From the NCBI GenBank assembly GCA_016291915.1, contig JAEEZP010000214.1, positions 1 through 12,227 of the forward strand: a stretch of DNA of 12,227 nt, written 5' to 3'. Below, piece by piece: positions 1 to 7,142 of the stretch. How positions within the stretch are numbered: the first letter of the stretch is position 1; each line of letters begins with the position of its first letter. Under the pieces are notes generated by a model. The model was not told the origin of the DNA, did no database searches, and was given only the letters and a program-made list of their open reading frames with translations. The position numbers and the translations under genes were made by a program. The stretch is from Prevotella sp. (GTDB taxonomy: Bacteria; Bacteroidota; Bacteroidia; Bacteroidales; Bacteroidaceae).

Positions 1-879
1 TATCAATTCCTCCGGCAATACCGGCATAGCACCGTTCTGGGTGCATACATAAGCACTTACTGAAACGGCTAACTTATGTGCCTCAGCAACACTCTTGCCA
101 CTTAAGATAGCTGCGCAGAAAGAACCCGTAAACGAGTCGCCAGCACCTACGGTATCAGCCACTTCCACAACAGGAGTCTCTTGTACTGACATCTGACCCG
201 GTGTAAACACATAAGAGCCGTTGGTACCACAGGTGAGTACCAGCATATCCAGATTGTATTTACCCAGTATCAACCAGCACTTATTCTCCATGTCAAGACC
301 CGGATAACCGAACATTCTACCGATCAGCACCAATTCCTCGTCATTGATCTTCAGCACATTACAACGCTGCAGTGACTCCATGATAATCTCCTTATTATAG
401 AAATTCTGACGGAGGTTGATGTCAAAGATCTTCATACAGTCGTTCGGGGTATTGTCAAGGAAACGATGGATCGTCTCACGGCTCACCACGTTACGCTGTG
501 CCAAAGAACCGAAGCATACCGCACGACAGTTACGAGCCACTGTCATGATCTCCTCACTCTGAGGGATGTTATCCCATGCCACATTCTCCTTGATATCGTA
601 TGAAGGAATACCCTGATCATCCAAGGTTACCTGTACAGTACCTGTTGGATAAGGTACACGTGGCATCAGATAAGACAAACCATGCTCTTTCAGCGACTCT
701 ATGGTCTCTTCAGCCAAGCGGTCTTCACCTAAGGCACTCACAGCTAATGTATTCTCCTGTCCGAGGAACTGTCCTGCATGATAAGCGAAGTTAGCAGGTG
801 CACCACCCAGTTTCTTACCTTCGGGCAACACATCCCATAAAGCTTCACCCAATCCTACTACATATCGTTTTGCTTCCAT
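1..879 (-). CDS. PfkB-family fructokinase, C-terminus cut by window edge
   Basis: ATP-dependent sugar kinase, most likely phosphorylating fructose in the cytoplasm. The frame is open from the ATG at 877-879 through 293 codons to base 1. PfkB (ribokinase-fold) kinases of this type are usually about 295-300 residues, so only a few codons should be missing. Visible marks are the N-terminal GEALWDVLP and GGAPANFAYH segment (residues about 11-35), which matches the substrate-binding start of fructokinases, the FDINLRQNFY strand near residue 160, and the C-terminal signature DTVGAGDSFTG with GAGD at 245-248, where D248 is the expected catalytic base. It is the last visible gene of the operon, 12 bases after the transporter stop. 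The order GH32, MFS, fructokinase is the same as BT1759-BT1758-BT1757 in the Bacteroides thetaiotaomicron fructan locus, as I recall it. Family assignment is firm. Fructose as substrate is inferred from motifs and neighbours. Confidence 0.93.
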   Translation of the reverse strand, partial: MEAKRYVVGLGEALWDVLPEGKKLGGAPANFAYHAGQFLGQENTLAVSALGEDRLAEETIESLKEHGLSYLMPRVPYPTGTVQVTLDDQGIPSYDIKENVAWDNIPQSEEIMTVARNCRAVCFGSLAQRNVVSRETIHRFLDNTPNDCMKIFDINLRQNFYNKEIIMESLQRCNVLKINDEELVLIGRMFGYPGLDMENKCWLILGKYNLDMLVLTCGTNGSYVFTPGQMSVQETPVVEVADTVGAGDSFTGSFCAAILSGKSVAEAHKLAVSVSAYVCTQNGAMPVLPEELI

Positions 880-891
880 ATCTTTATTTTA

Positions 892-2049
892 TTATCGTTT
901 AATCCTAGGTATATATGTGAATAGATAAAGAACACCCAATGCCATCACTGCCACAGCACCTGCCTGTCCTACAGCATCGCTGGCAAATCCCATCAAGAGT
1001 GGGAAGATGGTACCACCGAACAGACCCATGATCATCAGTCCGCTCACCTCATTCTGTTTCTCTGGAACAGAAAGCAGCGCCTCTGAGAATGCCATGGAGA
1101 AGATATTACTGTTACCATAACCCACCAGCGCGATACCCGTGTAAAGCAATGCCTTTGTATCACCGGTGAACAGCAATACCATGGCTGCAGCCATCATCAA
1201 TACAGAAATGATGAAGAACACCTTAGTCTTGAGGATACGCAGGAAGAAAGAACCTGTCAGTGAGCCTATGGTACGGAAGATGAAATACAGGGAAGTAGCG
1301 AAGGCTGCCTCGTTGAGTGTCATGCCGACACGCTCAATCAACAACTTAGGAGCTGTAGTGTTGGTACCCACGTCGATACCCACATGACACATGATACCGA
1401 AGAATGAAAGCAGTACGATGGGTTTGCCCAACAGTTTGACACAGTCCATGAACGAAGAAGCTTTTCCACCTTTGATCTCCTCCTGGATAGGAGTAACCCA
1501 CAACAGCAGAGCTGCTAAAGTACCGACAACGAAATAGATCAAGAACAGCACGCGCCAGTCGAGTCCGAACTCTGGAATCATCTTCGTAGCACCCCACATA
1601 GCCAGATAAGGAGCCAGGAAAGAAGCAATAGCCTTGACGAACTGTCCGAAGGTAAGGGTAGATGCCAGGTTCTTGTCACCGATGATCAGCATAGCCAAGG
1701 GGTTGATACTTGTCTGCATCAGTGCATTACCGATACCGAGAAGTGAGAATGCGATCAACATCACAGCGAAACTGCTGCCGAAGATAGGTATGATCAGTGA
1801 GATGATGGTAACGATCAGAGAGAGTAAGACGGTTTTCTTTCTTCCGATCTTATTCATCAACATTCCTGTCGGGATAGAGAAGATCAGGAACCAGAAGAAG
1901 ACGAGCGATGGGAAGATATTCGCAACAGAGTCGCTCAATCCGAGGTCTTCTTTCACATAGTTGGATGCAATGCCCACCAGGTCAACAAAGCCCATGGCGA
2001 AGAAGCAGAACATCACCGGTACGAGATAAATGCTTTTATTCTGTTTCAT
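892..2049 (-). CDS. MFS sugar (probably fructose) permease, FHS-like
   Basis: Inner-membrane major facilitator transporter of 385 residues, a typical 12-helix length. Hydrophobic segments run the whole length, starting with residues 8-28. The MFS loop 2-3 signature is visible as GMLMNKIGRKK (62-72), and a QTSINP segment (112-117) recalls the QTxxNP of the fucose/glucose-galactose:H+ symporter (FHS) group. A charged central loop (about residues 189-200) separates the two six-helix halves. It starts 9 bases after the GH32 stop and ends 12 bases before the fructokinase start, so the three genes are almost certainly one transcript. The context says it carries the monosaccharide released by the GH32 enzyme, i.e. 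fructose, into the cytoplasm for phosphorylation. The family is clear. The substrate is inferred from position and from the equivalent transporter in the Bacteroides fructan locus. Confidence 0.9.
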   Translation of the reverse strand: MKQNKSIYLVPVMFCFFAMGFVDLVGIASNYVKEDLGLSDSVANIFPSLVFFWFLIFSIPTGMLMNKIGRKKTVLLSLIVTIISLIIPIFGSSFAVMLIAFSLLGIGNALMQTSINPLAMLIIGDKNLASTLTFGQFVKAIASFLAPYLAMWGATKMIPEFGLDWRVLFLIYFVVGTLAALLLWVTPIQEEIKGGKASSFMDCVKLLGKPIVLLSFFGIMCHVGIDVGTNTTAPKLLIERVGMTLNEAAFATSLYFIFRTIGSLTGSFFLRILKTKVFFIISVLMMAAAMVLLFTGDTKALLYTGIALVGYGNSNIFSMAFSEALLSVPEKQNEVSGLMIMGLFGGTIFPLLMGFASDAVGQAGAVAVMALGVLYLFTYIPRIKR

Positions 2050-2058
2050 ATTTTTGAA

Positions 2059-3771
2059 TTATTTAAGTTCATAGATTGTTGCCTTGCCGCCTTTCACCTT
2101 CAGTTGGTTATACGGCTCTGTCGGGAATACTAAGTTTGTCATGGCAATCTGTCCTTCTGCATCGAGCACTTCGATAGAGCAACGGTCGATGAAGATTCTC
2201 AACTGACGTACATTACCCTTCACGTCGGCTGTTGTCACACAGGGGAAAGACTCGCTGAAATCCACCTTGCCACTCATCATACGGTCGAAAGACATTTTCT
2301 TCGTCTTAGCATCATACAGCAGCACCACTTTCTCACCCTTTGCATTGGAGAGAACCAGTTCTGTTGTTCCCTTTACCTCAACCACCACCTCACAGGCTTC
2401 TGTCGGGTTCTTTATCTTCTTACCACGCATGGTCAGCAATTCTCTGGATGGGGTTACACCACAGTAAGTCTGTCCTTCATACTCATAAAGATCGAGATCA
2501 CGGGGAACAGAGTTTCCTGAACGGAACTGACGGGTTGGCACCTGATTGGCATATTGCCAGTTGCTCATCCATGCCAAGGCGATTCTTCTTCCGTCGGGGG
2601 CATTGTCGAAGGTCACGGTAGCATAGTGGTCCTTACCCAAATCCATCCAGCGGGTATCCTGATGCTCACAGGTGAAGGTATGTCCGTCGAACTCACCGAT
2701 AAAATATTGGGTAGCAGAACCACCGAAAGGACCACCGGGGTTGATGTTACAGATAAGCATCCACTTCTGTTTGTCGGTACCACGTACCTGCAACTTCATC
2801 AGATCGGGACATTCCCAGACACCCTCATGACAACCATATCCCTTACCGAAACTGCTCTCATATTTCCAGTCTTTCAGATTGGGAGAAGAATAGATACGCA
2901 TCTCCTGACCGACAGCCAGTACCAGATTCCATTTCTGTATCTCCGGGTTCCAGAATGCTTTCGGGTCACGGAAGTCAGGCTCATTGCTAACTAATATAGG
3001 ATTGTCAGCCACCTTCTTGAAATGTATACCGTTATCGTTGGAGACAGCCATCGACTGTGTCTGATGCTGACCGGCAGAGGTATAGTATGCCACAACGGCA
3101 CCCTTGCCGAAGCCTGCAGTATTTTGCTTATCCACCACACATGAACCGCTGAAGATCGTTCCCAGCGCATCAGGTACAATAGCAGTGGGCTGTGCTTCCC
3201 AATGCAGCAAGTCCTTACTGGTGGAATGGCCCCATGTCATATTCTCCCACATCGAGCCATACGGGTTCCACTGATAATAGAGATGATAGACACCATCCTT
3301 ATAAAACATTCCGTTTGGATCATTCATCCATCCATACACAGGTGTATGGTGATAGACGGGGCGGTATTGCTCCCTGTTTGTCGTATCGAAAGTATCCGAG
3401 AGACGGATCTCTTTCCAGCACACGAAATTCTTCACAGAACCTGTCTTATGGCGATCCACATGGAAGGTAACGTCGAAGAGTAAGGGTGACTGACGATTAG
3501 TATATGCATCCAGATCCACCGGCACATAATAATCAACCTTGTCAACTGCCAGACGCACGTTGAAATCCATCACCGACTGGTTGTTACATATTAATATCAC
3601 GTGTGCGATTTCTTCTTTCTCCTCAACAGGGATAAGAAGGAATCTGCTTGTCGGAGAAACACGCAGCATGGTGTGTTTGTCACTCAAGTGCTCTGCCTTG
3701 ATTGTCTGGGCACTTAAACTGCCACAGCCCGCCATAAAAAGGAATGTTAGTAATAAGGATTTAAGCTTCAT
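2059..3771 (-). CDS. Glycoside hydrolase family 32 (exo-fructosidase/levanase/invertase type)
   Basis: Secreted retaining beta-fructosidase of 570 residues, predicted to release fructose from fructans, fructo-oligosaccharides or sucrose. All three GH32 catalytic motifs are present: WMNDPNG (148-154, nucleophile D151), RDP (268-270, transition-state D269) and EC (E320-C321, acid/base E320). The N-terminus is a signal peptide. It contains MAGC (13-16), which could be a lipobox giving a lipoprotein, though cleavage after SLSA would also be possible. A beta-rich N-terminal extension (about 25-135) precedes the five-bladed propeller (about 140-425), and the C-terminal beta-sandwich (about 430-570) is intact. 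The long N-terminal extension resembles the fructosidases of Bacteroides fructan loci. It is the first gene of the operon, 23-30 bases behind a -7 box at 3801-3808. Exo versus endo action and preference for inulin, levan or sucrose cannot be read from the sequence. Confidence 0.95.
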   Translation of the reverse strand: MKLKSLLLTFLFMAGCGSLSAQTIKAEHLSDKHTMLRVSPTSRFLLIPVEEKEEIAHVILICNNQSVMDFNVRLAVDKVDYYVPVDLDAYTNRQSPLLFDVTFHVDRHKTGSVKNFVCWKEIRLSDTFDTTNREQYRPVYHHTPVYGWMNDPNGMFYKDGVYHLYYQWNPYGSMWENMTWGHSTSKDLLHWEAQPTAIVPDALGTIFSGSCVVDKQNTAGFGKGAVVAYYTSAGQHQTQSMAVSNDNGIHFKKVADNPILVSNEPDFRDPKAFWNPEIQKWNLVLAVGQEMRIYSSPNLKDWKYESSFGKGYGCHEGVWECPDLMKLQVRGTDKQKWMLICNINPGGPFGGSATQYFIGEFDGHTFTCEHQDTRWMDLGKDHYATVTFDNAPDGRRIALAWMSNWQYANQVPTRQFRSGNSVPRDLDLYEYEGQTYCGVTPSRELLTMRGKKIKNPTEACEVVVEVKGTTELVLSNAKGEKVVLLYDAKTKKMSFDRMMSGKVDFSESFPCVTTADVKGNVRQLRIFIDRCSIEVLDAEGQIAMTNLVFPTEPYNQLKVKGGKATIYELK

Positions 3772-3800
3772 ATTCGATGTTATATTTTTTAATACTACTG

Positions 3801-3824
3801 CAAATATAAGGTATTTTACGCAAA
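3801..3824 (-). promoter_or_regulatory. Candidate promoter of the GH32-MFS-fructokinase operon
   Basis: Read on the minus strand, 3808-3801 is TATATTTG, an exact fit to the Bacteroidota -7 box TAnnTTTG. It would start transcription around 3794-3796, about 23 bases before the GH32 ATG. No TTG sits at the usual 19-21-base spacing; the nearest TTTG (3824-3821) is only 12 bases away. A promoter without a good -33 box fits one that needs an activator. Confidence 0.55.
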
Positions 3825-3836
3825 CTATATAGCATT

Positions 3837-3887
3837 TTTGTTACAATTGCTTTGAATTTTTATTCAACATACCGTCGATGTAACAAA
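3837..3887. promoter_or_regulatory. Candidate operator: 9-bp inverted repeat upstream of the fructan operon
   Basis: TTTGTTACA (3837-3845) and its exact reverse complement TGTAACAAA (3879-3887) lie with centres 42 bp apart, about four helical turns. Between them is a second perfect inverted repeat, TTGAAT-TTTT-ATTCAA (3852-3867). The pair covers roughly -35 to -85 relative to the predicted start, where an AraC-type activator would be expected to bind. Binding by the regulator at 4308-5879 is an inference. Confidence 0.4.
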
Positions 3888-3927
3888 TGTTATCCTGAAA
3901 ACACAAAATCTTACCTCTAAAAACAAT

Positions 3928-4143
3928 TTACCTTAATAAAAAGTCCAGTGTTATCGTTATTTTCTTCTCCTCACCCTTGCATTTTACACGAATAGGATAA
4001 GGATAATGATTGACTCCTTTGGGTGTTTTTGAATCAGGCGAGAAGACGATAGGAATATGTTCTTGTAAGTTGTCCGACTCTTTATGGAGAACCACCACGC
4101 AAGTAAACAAGTAGACGAGTAAACAAGTAGACGAGTTATTGGT
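3928..4143 (-). pseudogene. Doubtful ORF or gene remnant upstream of GH32
   Basis: A minus-strand frame is open from 4143 down to a stop at 3928-3930 and has no ATG. The only start would be TTG at 4108-4110, inside the 16-bp duplication, giving 60 residues. The lower part reads like protein (segments such as HYPYPIRVKCKGEEKKITITL), with many Lys and Glu residues and no low-complexity bias. The upper part is encoded by repeat DNA. I do not recognise a family. It could be the decayed C-terminal end of a gene, or chance. Confidence 0.2.
4102..4133. repeat. Two tandem copies of a 16-bp unit
   Basis: AGTAAACAAGTAGACG occurs twice without a mismatch (4102-4117 and 4118-4133), followed by the first bases of a third copy. 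It directly borders the heptad array. Function unknown. Confidence 0.9.
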
Positions 4144-4290
4144 TTATGAATAATTGGTTATTGGTTATTGTTAATTGTTAATTGGTTATTGTTAATTGGT
4201 TATTGTTAATTGGGTATTGTTAATTGGGTATTGTTAATTGGGTATTGTTAATTGGTTATTGTTAATTGGGTATTGTTAATTGGTTATTGC
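4136..4290. repeat. Heptanucleotide tandem array, 20 contiguous units (TWATTGK)
   Basis: From 4151 to 4290 the sequence splits exactly into 20 heptads with no indel, consensus T-A/T-ATTG-G/T. The later part alternates TAATTGG with TTATTGT or GTATTGT, making a 14-bp higher-order unit repeated eight times from 4178 to 4289. A stray TTATTGG at 4136-4142 and a degenerate heptad precede it. The array lies just beyond the 3' end of the regulator gene and upstream of the GH32 operon. Confidence 0.95.
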
Positions 4291-4300
4291 CTTCGGCGAT
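4286..4300. other. Small GAA-loop hairpin after the regulator stop
   Basis: ATTGCC-TTC-GGCGAT forms a 6-bp stem with one T-G pair and a 3-base loop (GAA on the minus strand). It lies between the regulator stop (4308-4310) and the heptad array. It could take part in 3'-end formation for the regulator transcript, but no T-run follows, so a terminator call would be weak. Confidence 0.35.
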
Positions 4301-4307
4301 TACCGTC

Positions 4308-5879
4308 CTAAGAGATGTCTGACGGACTGATGCCAAACTCATCCTTGAAGCACTTCGTGAAATAGGAAGGGGCAGAGAAGCCCACCTCGTATGCAACCTC
4401 CGATACGGTCTTACCTGACGATGCCAACAACAACTTCGCCTTGTTGAGCCTGCTCAACCGGATAATATCCACCGGTGTATGTCCCGTCAGCATCTTTACC
4501 TTACGGTACATCTGCACACGACTCATGCCCATCTCACTGGCAAGCGCCTCCACACCGAAGTCACTGTTGCTCATATTCTCCTGCACCCGTTTACGCAAGA
4601 CTTCCAGGAATTGTGTATCCTGACTGTCTTCTGCCTCGATCACCGAACGCTCCTCAGGAGTTACCTCAACGATATTCTTGCGAGGTGAAACAACAGACTG
4701 ATTATCATCTTTCTTCACGGCCGCTGACGGCGTTGCCGGTACTGGAGTCTCCGACATACTGCCGACCACCAGGGCATATGCTTCCCTTTCGAGTTGTTGT
4801 TTTCTGCGCAGCATCCTCACGATATACCAGGCGCCTCCTAACACCAACAAGATGATAATACCCATCAACAAAGTGTAAACCTGTTGGTGACGATACTGCG
4901 TGAGATACCAGTCAGTCTTGTTGTGCAACACATCCAGTCGCTCTCGCTGCTGACTCATCTCCTCGGCCTGCATCATCGTAACGACGGCATTTCCGGGCGT
5001 TACGATGGCCGCCTTCATCTTATTCTCTTTCTCGAAAGGTTTTCCTTCAAGAATATTCATCGCGAGCTGCATCACCAGATCACCCCTCGTCGGGTAGATA
5101 TAACTGGCATCCAGCACCCCTCTCTGCACATAGTCGATACCGTTGTCCTTGCCCGGCAGCGCATCGATGCCACAGTAGCGTGTATGCTCAGCACCGATCA
5201 CCTTACGAGCACCCGCCGCCATACGGTCGTTCTGCCCAAACACGAAGTCGATGTTCCGCAGATCCCCTTGGTATTCTTTCACTGCCTGCACCGCGCTCTC
5301 CTCCGTCCAGTCACCCTGTAAGGATGCCACCAGTGTGATTCCCGGGTAAGCCTTCAGCGCCTCCGTGAATCCGTTGTGCCGCTCCTGAGCCGGTGAAGAA
5401 CCTTTCAGTCCTTGTATCTCCAGCACCCTACCCTTTCCGTTCAGTTGCATGGCGATATAGTCACCCATCAACTTACCCATCTCGAAGTTATCCGCACCGA
5501 TATACGCTGTGAATTTCTCCGATGATGTCTTTCTGTCGAAGACGATAACAGGGATGCCCGAGTCATATGCTTTGTCAATGGCCGGCGTAACGGTGACCAT
5601 CTGGTTAGGTGCCACGATCAGCAGATCCACCTTGTCTTTGACAAACTGGTTGATCTGCTCCACCTGCAGTTCGTCATTATCATCGGCTGAAGCCAGCTTC
5701 AGATCCACGTTGTCATACAGGTAAGTACTCATCTTCAGTTCGTCGTTCAGTTTGTCGCGCCAGATATCCTGTGAGCACTGTGACACAGCAATGCGATATG
5801 ATTTCTTTCCCTTGCTGCAGGCTACCAAGGAAAGAATAATGGCCAAAAATAAAAAGAAGTATAGTTTACGGTTCATCAT
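4308..5879 (-). CDS. Membrane-spanning one-component regulator: periplasmic sugar-binding domain, TM, AraC HTH
   Basis: A 523-residue transcription factor that appears to sense a sugar outside the inner membrane. Order: signal segment with lipobox-like LVAC (18-21); type I periplasmic-binding-protein domain (about 27-315) of the ribose/fructose-binding kind, with VIVFDRKTSS (111-120), YIGADN (126-131), FGQNDRMAAGA (213-223) and the GID...GIDYVQRG segment (237-254) at ligand-pocket positions; one transmembrane helix (about 335-355); charged cytoplasmic linker (356-424); C-terminal AraC/XylS domain (about 425-523) with two helix-turn-helices (about 442-464 and 491-513). No histidine-kinase or receiver domain is present, and the linker is too short to hold one. 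It lies upstream of the fructan operon on the same strand. The related Bacteroides regulator BT1754 senses fructose with a similar periplasmic domain but is a hybrid two-component protein. Fructose as ligand here is inferred. Confidence 0.92.
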   Translation of the reverse strand: MMNRKLYFFLFLAIILSLVACSKGKKSYRIAVSQCSQDIWRDKLNDELKMSTYLYDNVDLKLASADDNDELQVEQINQFVKDKVDLLIVAPNQMVTVTPAIDKAYDSGIPVIVFDRKTSSEKFTAYIGADNFEMGKLMGDYIAMQLNGKGRVLEIQGLKGSSPAQERHNGFTEALKAYPGITLVASLQGDWTEESAVQAVKEYQGDLRNIDFVFGQNDRMAAGARKVIGAEHTRYCGIDALPGKDNGIDYVQRGVLDASYIYPTRGDLVMQLAMNILEGKPFEKENKMKAAIVTPGNAVVTMMQAEEMSQQRERLDVLHNKTDWYLTQYRHQQVYTLLMGIIILLVLGGAWYIVRMLRRKQQLEREAYALVVGSMSETPVPATPSAAVKKDDNQSVVSPRKNIVEVTPEERSVIEAEDSQDTQFLEVLRKRVQENMSNSDFGVEALASEMGMSRVQMYRKVKMLTGHTPVDIIRLSRLNKAKLLLASSGKTVSEVAYEVGFSAPSYFTKCFKDEFGISPSDIS

Positions 5880-5899
5880 TTTCTATGGTTATTTCCATG

Positions 5900-5931
5900 C
5901 AAAATTAATAAAAAAACACCAAAGAAAACAA
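5900..5931 (-). promoter_or_regulatory. Promoter of the regulator gene
   Basis: On the minus strand, TTG (5931-5929), a 21-base spacer and TAATTTTG (5907-5900) fit the Bacteroidota promoter. The box ends 20 bases before the ATG at 5879. Confidence 0.5.
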
Positions 5932-6087
5932 TAAATCACAAAAAAACTTTTTATTTCTTCTCTCCTGTCTTTTTCGACAACGGCTATATTGCCTTCTGCT
6001 GTTCGGGTGCTAAAGCAGGAATATGATGGATTTGATAAGACTTTTTACTTAAAAACTTTATTATTCGTCTCATAAGAAGGGGAAAAC

Positions 6088-6118
6088 ATTGCATTTTCAA
6101 CAAAAAAATGTATTTTTG
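6088..6118 (+). promoter_or_regulatory. Promoter of cobD
   Basis: ATTG (6088-6091), a 19-base spacer and TATTTTTG (6111-6118) fit the Bacteroidota promoter very well. They support translation from 6137 rather than from an in-frame ATG at 6089, which would lie inside the promoter. No B12-box (GCCACTG-like) or other riboswitch feature is visible in 5880-6136. Confidence 0.75.
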
Positions 6119-6136
6119 CAAGGTAAAATAATAGAA

Positions 6137-7099
6137 ATGATGAAGTGTATCGCAATCATCATCGGATGGCTCGCCGATAAGATTTGGGGAGATCCTGCAT
6201 GGCTGCCGCATCCTGTGGTGTACTTCGGCAAAGCCATCGCATGGGGAGAACATTGGTTGAACAAAGGGCATCACCGACGACTGAAAGGGGGCATATTAGC
6301 TGTCTCGCTGATTCTGCTTACCTTTCTTATCACGTGGGCGTTGTTGCGGTGGCTACGGCCAGTCACCGTCTGTGGCATCCCCATCAACATCGTTATTGAA
6401 GCCATCCTGATCTTCTTCTGTCTGGCGGGCACCACACTCATCAAAGAGGTAAAGGCTGTCTTCAAGGCCCTCGACCGTTCTATAGAAGATGGAAGAAAGC
6501 AGGTGGCCCGTATCGTGGGGCGTGACACCTCGGCATTGGATGCACAGGAGATCCGTAAGGCAGCCTTGGAGACGTTGGCAGAAAACCTGAGCGACGGGGT
6601 GATAGCCCCGCTCTTCTGGTTGCTTCTGTTGGGTGTTCCGGGGATGATGACCTATAAGATGGTGAACACGTTGGATTCGATGATCGGCTACCGTACGGAG
6701 CGCTATCGTCTTTTCGGTACCGTGGCGGCACGCATCGATGATGTGGCTAACTGGCTGCCGGCAAGGATCACCGCCCTGCTGATGGCCATCGCCGGCATCT
6801 TTATCCATCCGAAAGACAAGAATCATCGCTCTCTCCCTCAAATGTTGAAGTTTATCTTCCATTACGGTCCGCAGCACGCCAGTCCTAACAGTGGATGGCC
6901 GGAGGCTGCCTTGGCGGGCATCCTCAACTGTCGCTTCGGCGGTCCGCATATCTATTTCGGGGAACTGATCGACAAGCCTTATATCGGTGATCACGACAGA
7001 GAACTGACATCTGTTGATGCGACAATGGCATGTAACATAAATAAAGGTGTAGAGGTTATGATGTTAGTCATCACCCTATTGGGAGTATATTTATTATAA
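6137..7099 (+). CDS. cobD: Adenosylcobinamide-phosphate synthase CobD/CbiB
   Basis: Inner-membrane enzyme of cobalamin synthesis that joins adenosylcobyric acid to aminopropanol (phosphate), giving adenosylcobinamide (phosphate). From the ATG at 6137 it is 320 residues, the usual family length. Family blocks in order: GDPAWLPHPV (18-27), IVGRDT (126-131), ETLAENLSDGVIAPLFW (145-161), NTLDSMIGY (177-185), AARIDDVANWLPARIT (197-212) and HASPNSGWPEAALA (247-260). Hydrophobic segments lie near 52-70, 80-100, 155-172 and 305-320. An ATG follows immediately at 6140, so the start could be one codon later. No other cobalamin gene is in the window: it is divergent from the fructan regulator and followed by an unrelated secreted protein. 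Assignment is firm; whether the cell makes B12 de novo or only salvages cobyric acid cannot be told here. Confidence 0.96.
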   Translation: MMKCIAIIIGWLADKIWGDPAWLPHPVVYFGKAIAWGEHWLNKGHHRRLKGGILAVSLILLTFLITWALLRWLRPVTVCGIPINIVIEAILIFFCLAGTTLIKEVKAVFKALDRSIEDGRKQVARIVGRDTSALDAQEIRKAALETLAENLSDGVIAPLFWLLLLGVPGMMTYKMVNTLDSMIGYRTERYRLFGTVAARIDDVANWLPARITALLMAIAGIFIHPKDKNHRSLPQMLKFIFHYGPQHASPNSGWPEAALAGILNCRFGGPHIYFGELIDKPYIGDHDRELTSVDATMACNINKGVEVMMLVITLLGVYLL

Positions 7100-7105
7100 A
7101 AACAG

Positions 7106-7127
7106 GGGCAGGGTTCCATCCCTGTCC
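7106..7127. other. Hairpin in the cobD-propeller gap
   Basis: An 8-bp stem (7106-7113 with 7120-7127, one G-T pair) closes the 6-base loop TTCCAT. On the plus strand it is followed by A residues (7128-7134), so it is not a standard terminator for cobD. Read on the minus strand it is followed by a T-rich run. It may be a processing or attenuation structure, since the next gene starts only 16 bases later. Confidence 0.5.
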
Positions 7128-7142
7128 AAAAAAATTAAGACA

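Noticed and set aside
2267..2994. Plus-strand frames opposite the GH32 gene
   Set aside because: They are antisense shadows of a gene with all catalytic motifs on the minus strand.
4101..4290. CRISPR array
   Set aside because: The units are 7, 14 or 16 bp in direct tandem with no unique spacers, and no cas gene is near.
6089..6136. Upstream ATG extending cobD by 16 residues
   Set aside because: The extension covers the -33/-7 promoter; the family length and first motif fit the ATG at 6137.
5880..6136. Possible cobalamin riboswitch before cobD
   Set aside because: No B12-box-like GCCACTG or long structured leader is present, and the promoter lies only 18 bases before the start codon.
7106..7134. 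Rho-independent terminator of cobD
   Set aside because: The hairpin is followed by A residues, not T, on the coding strand.
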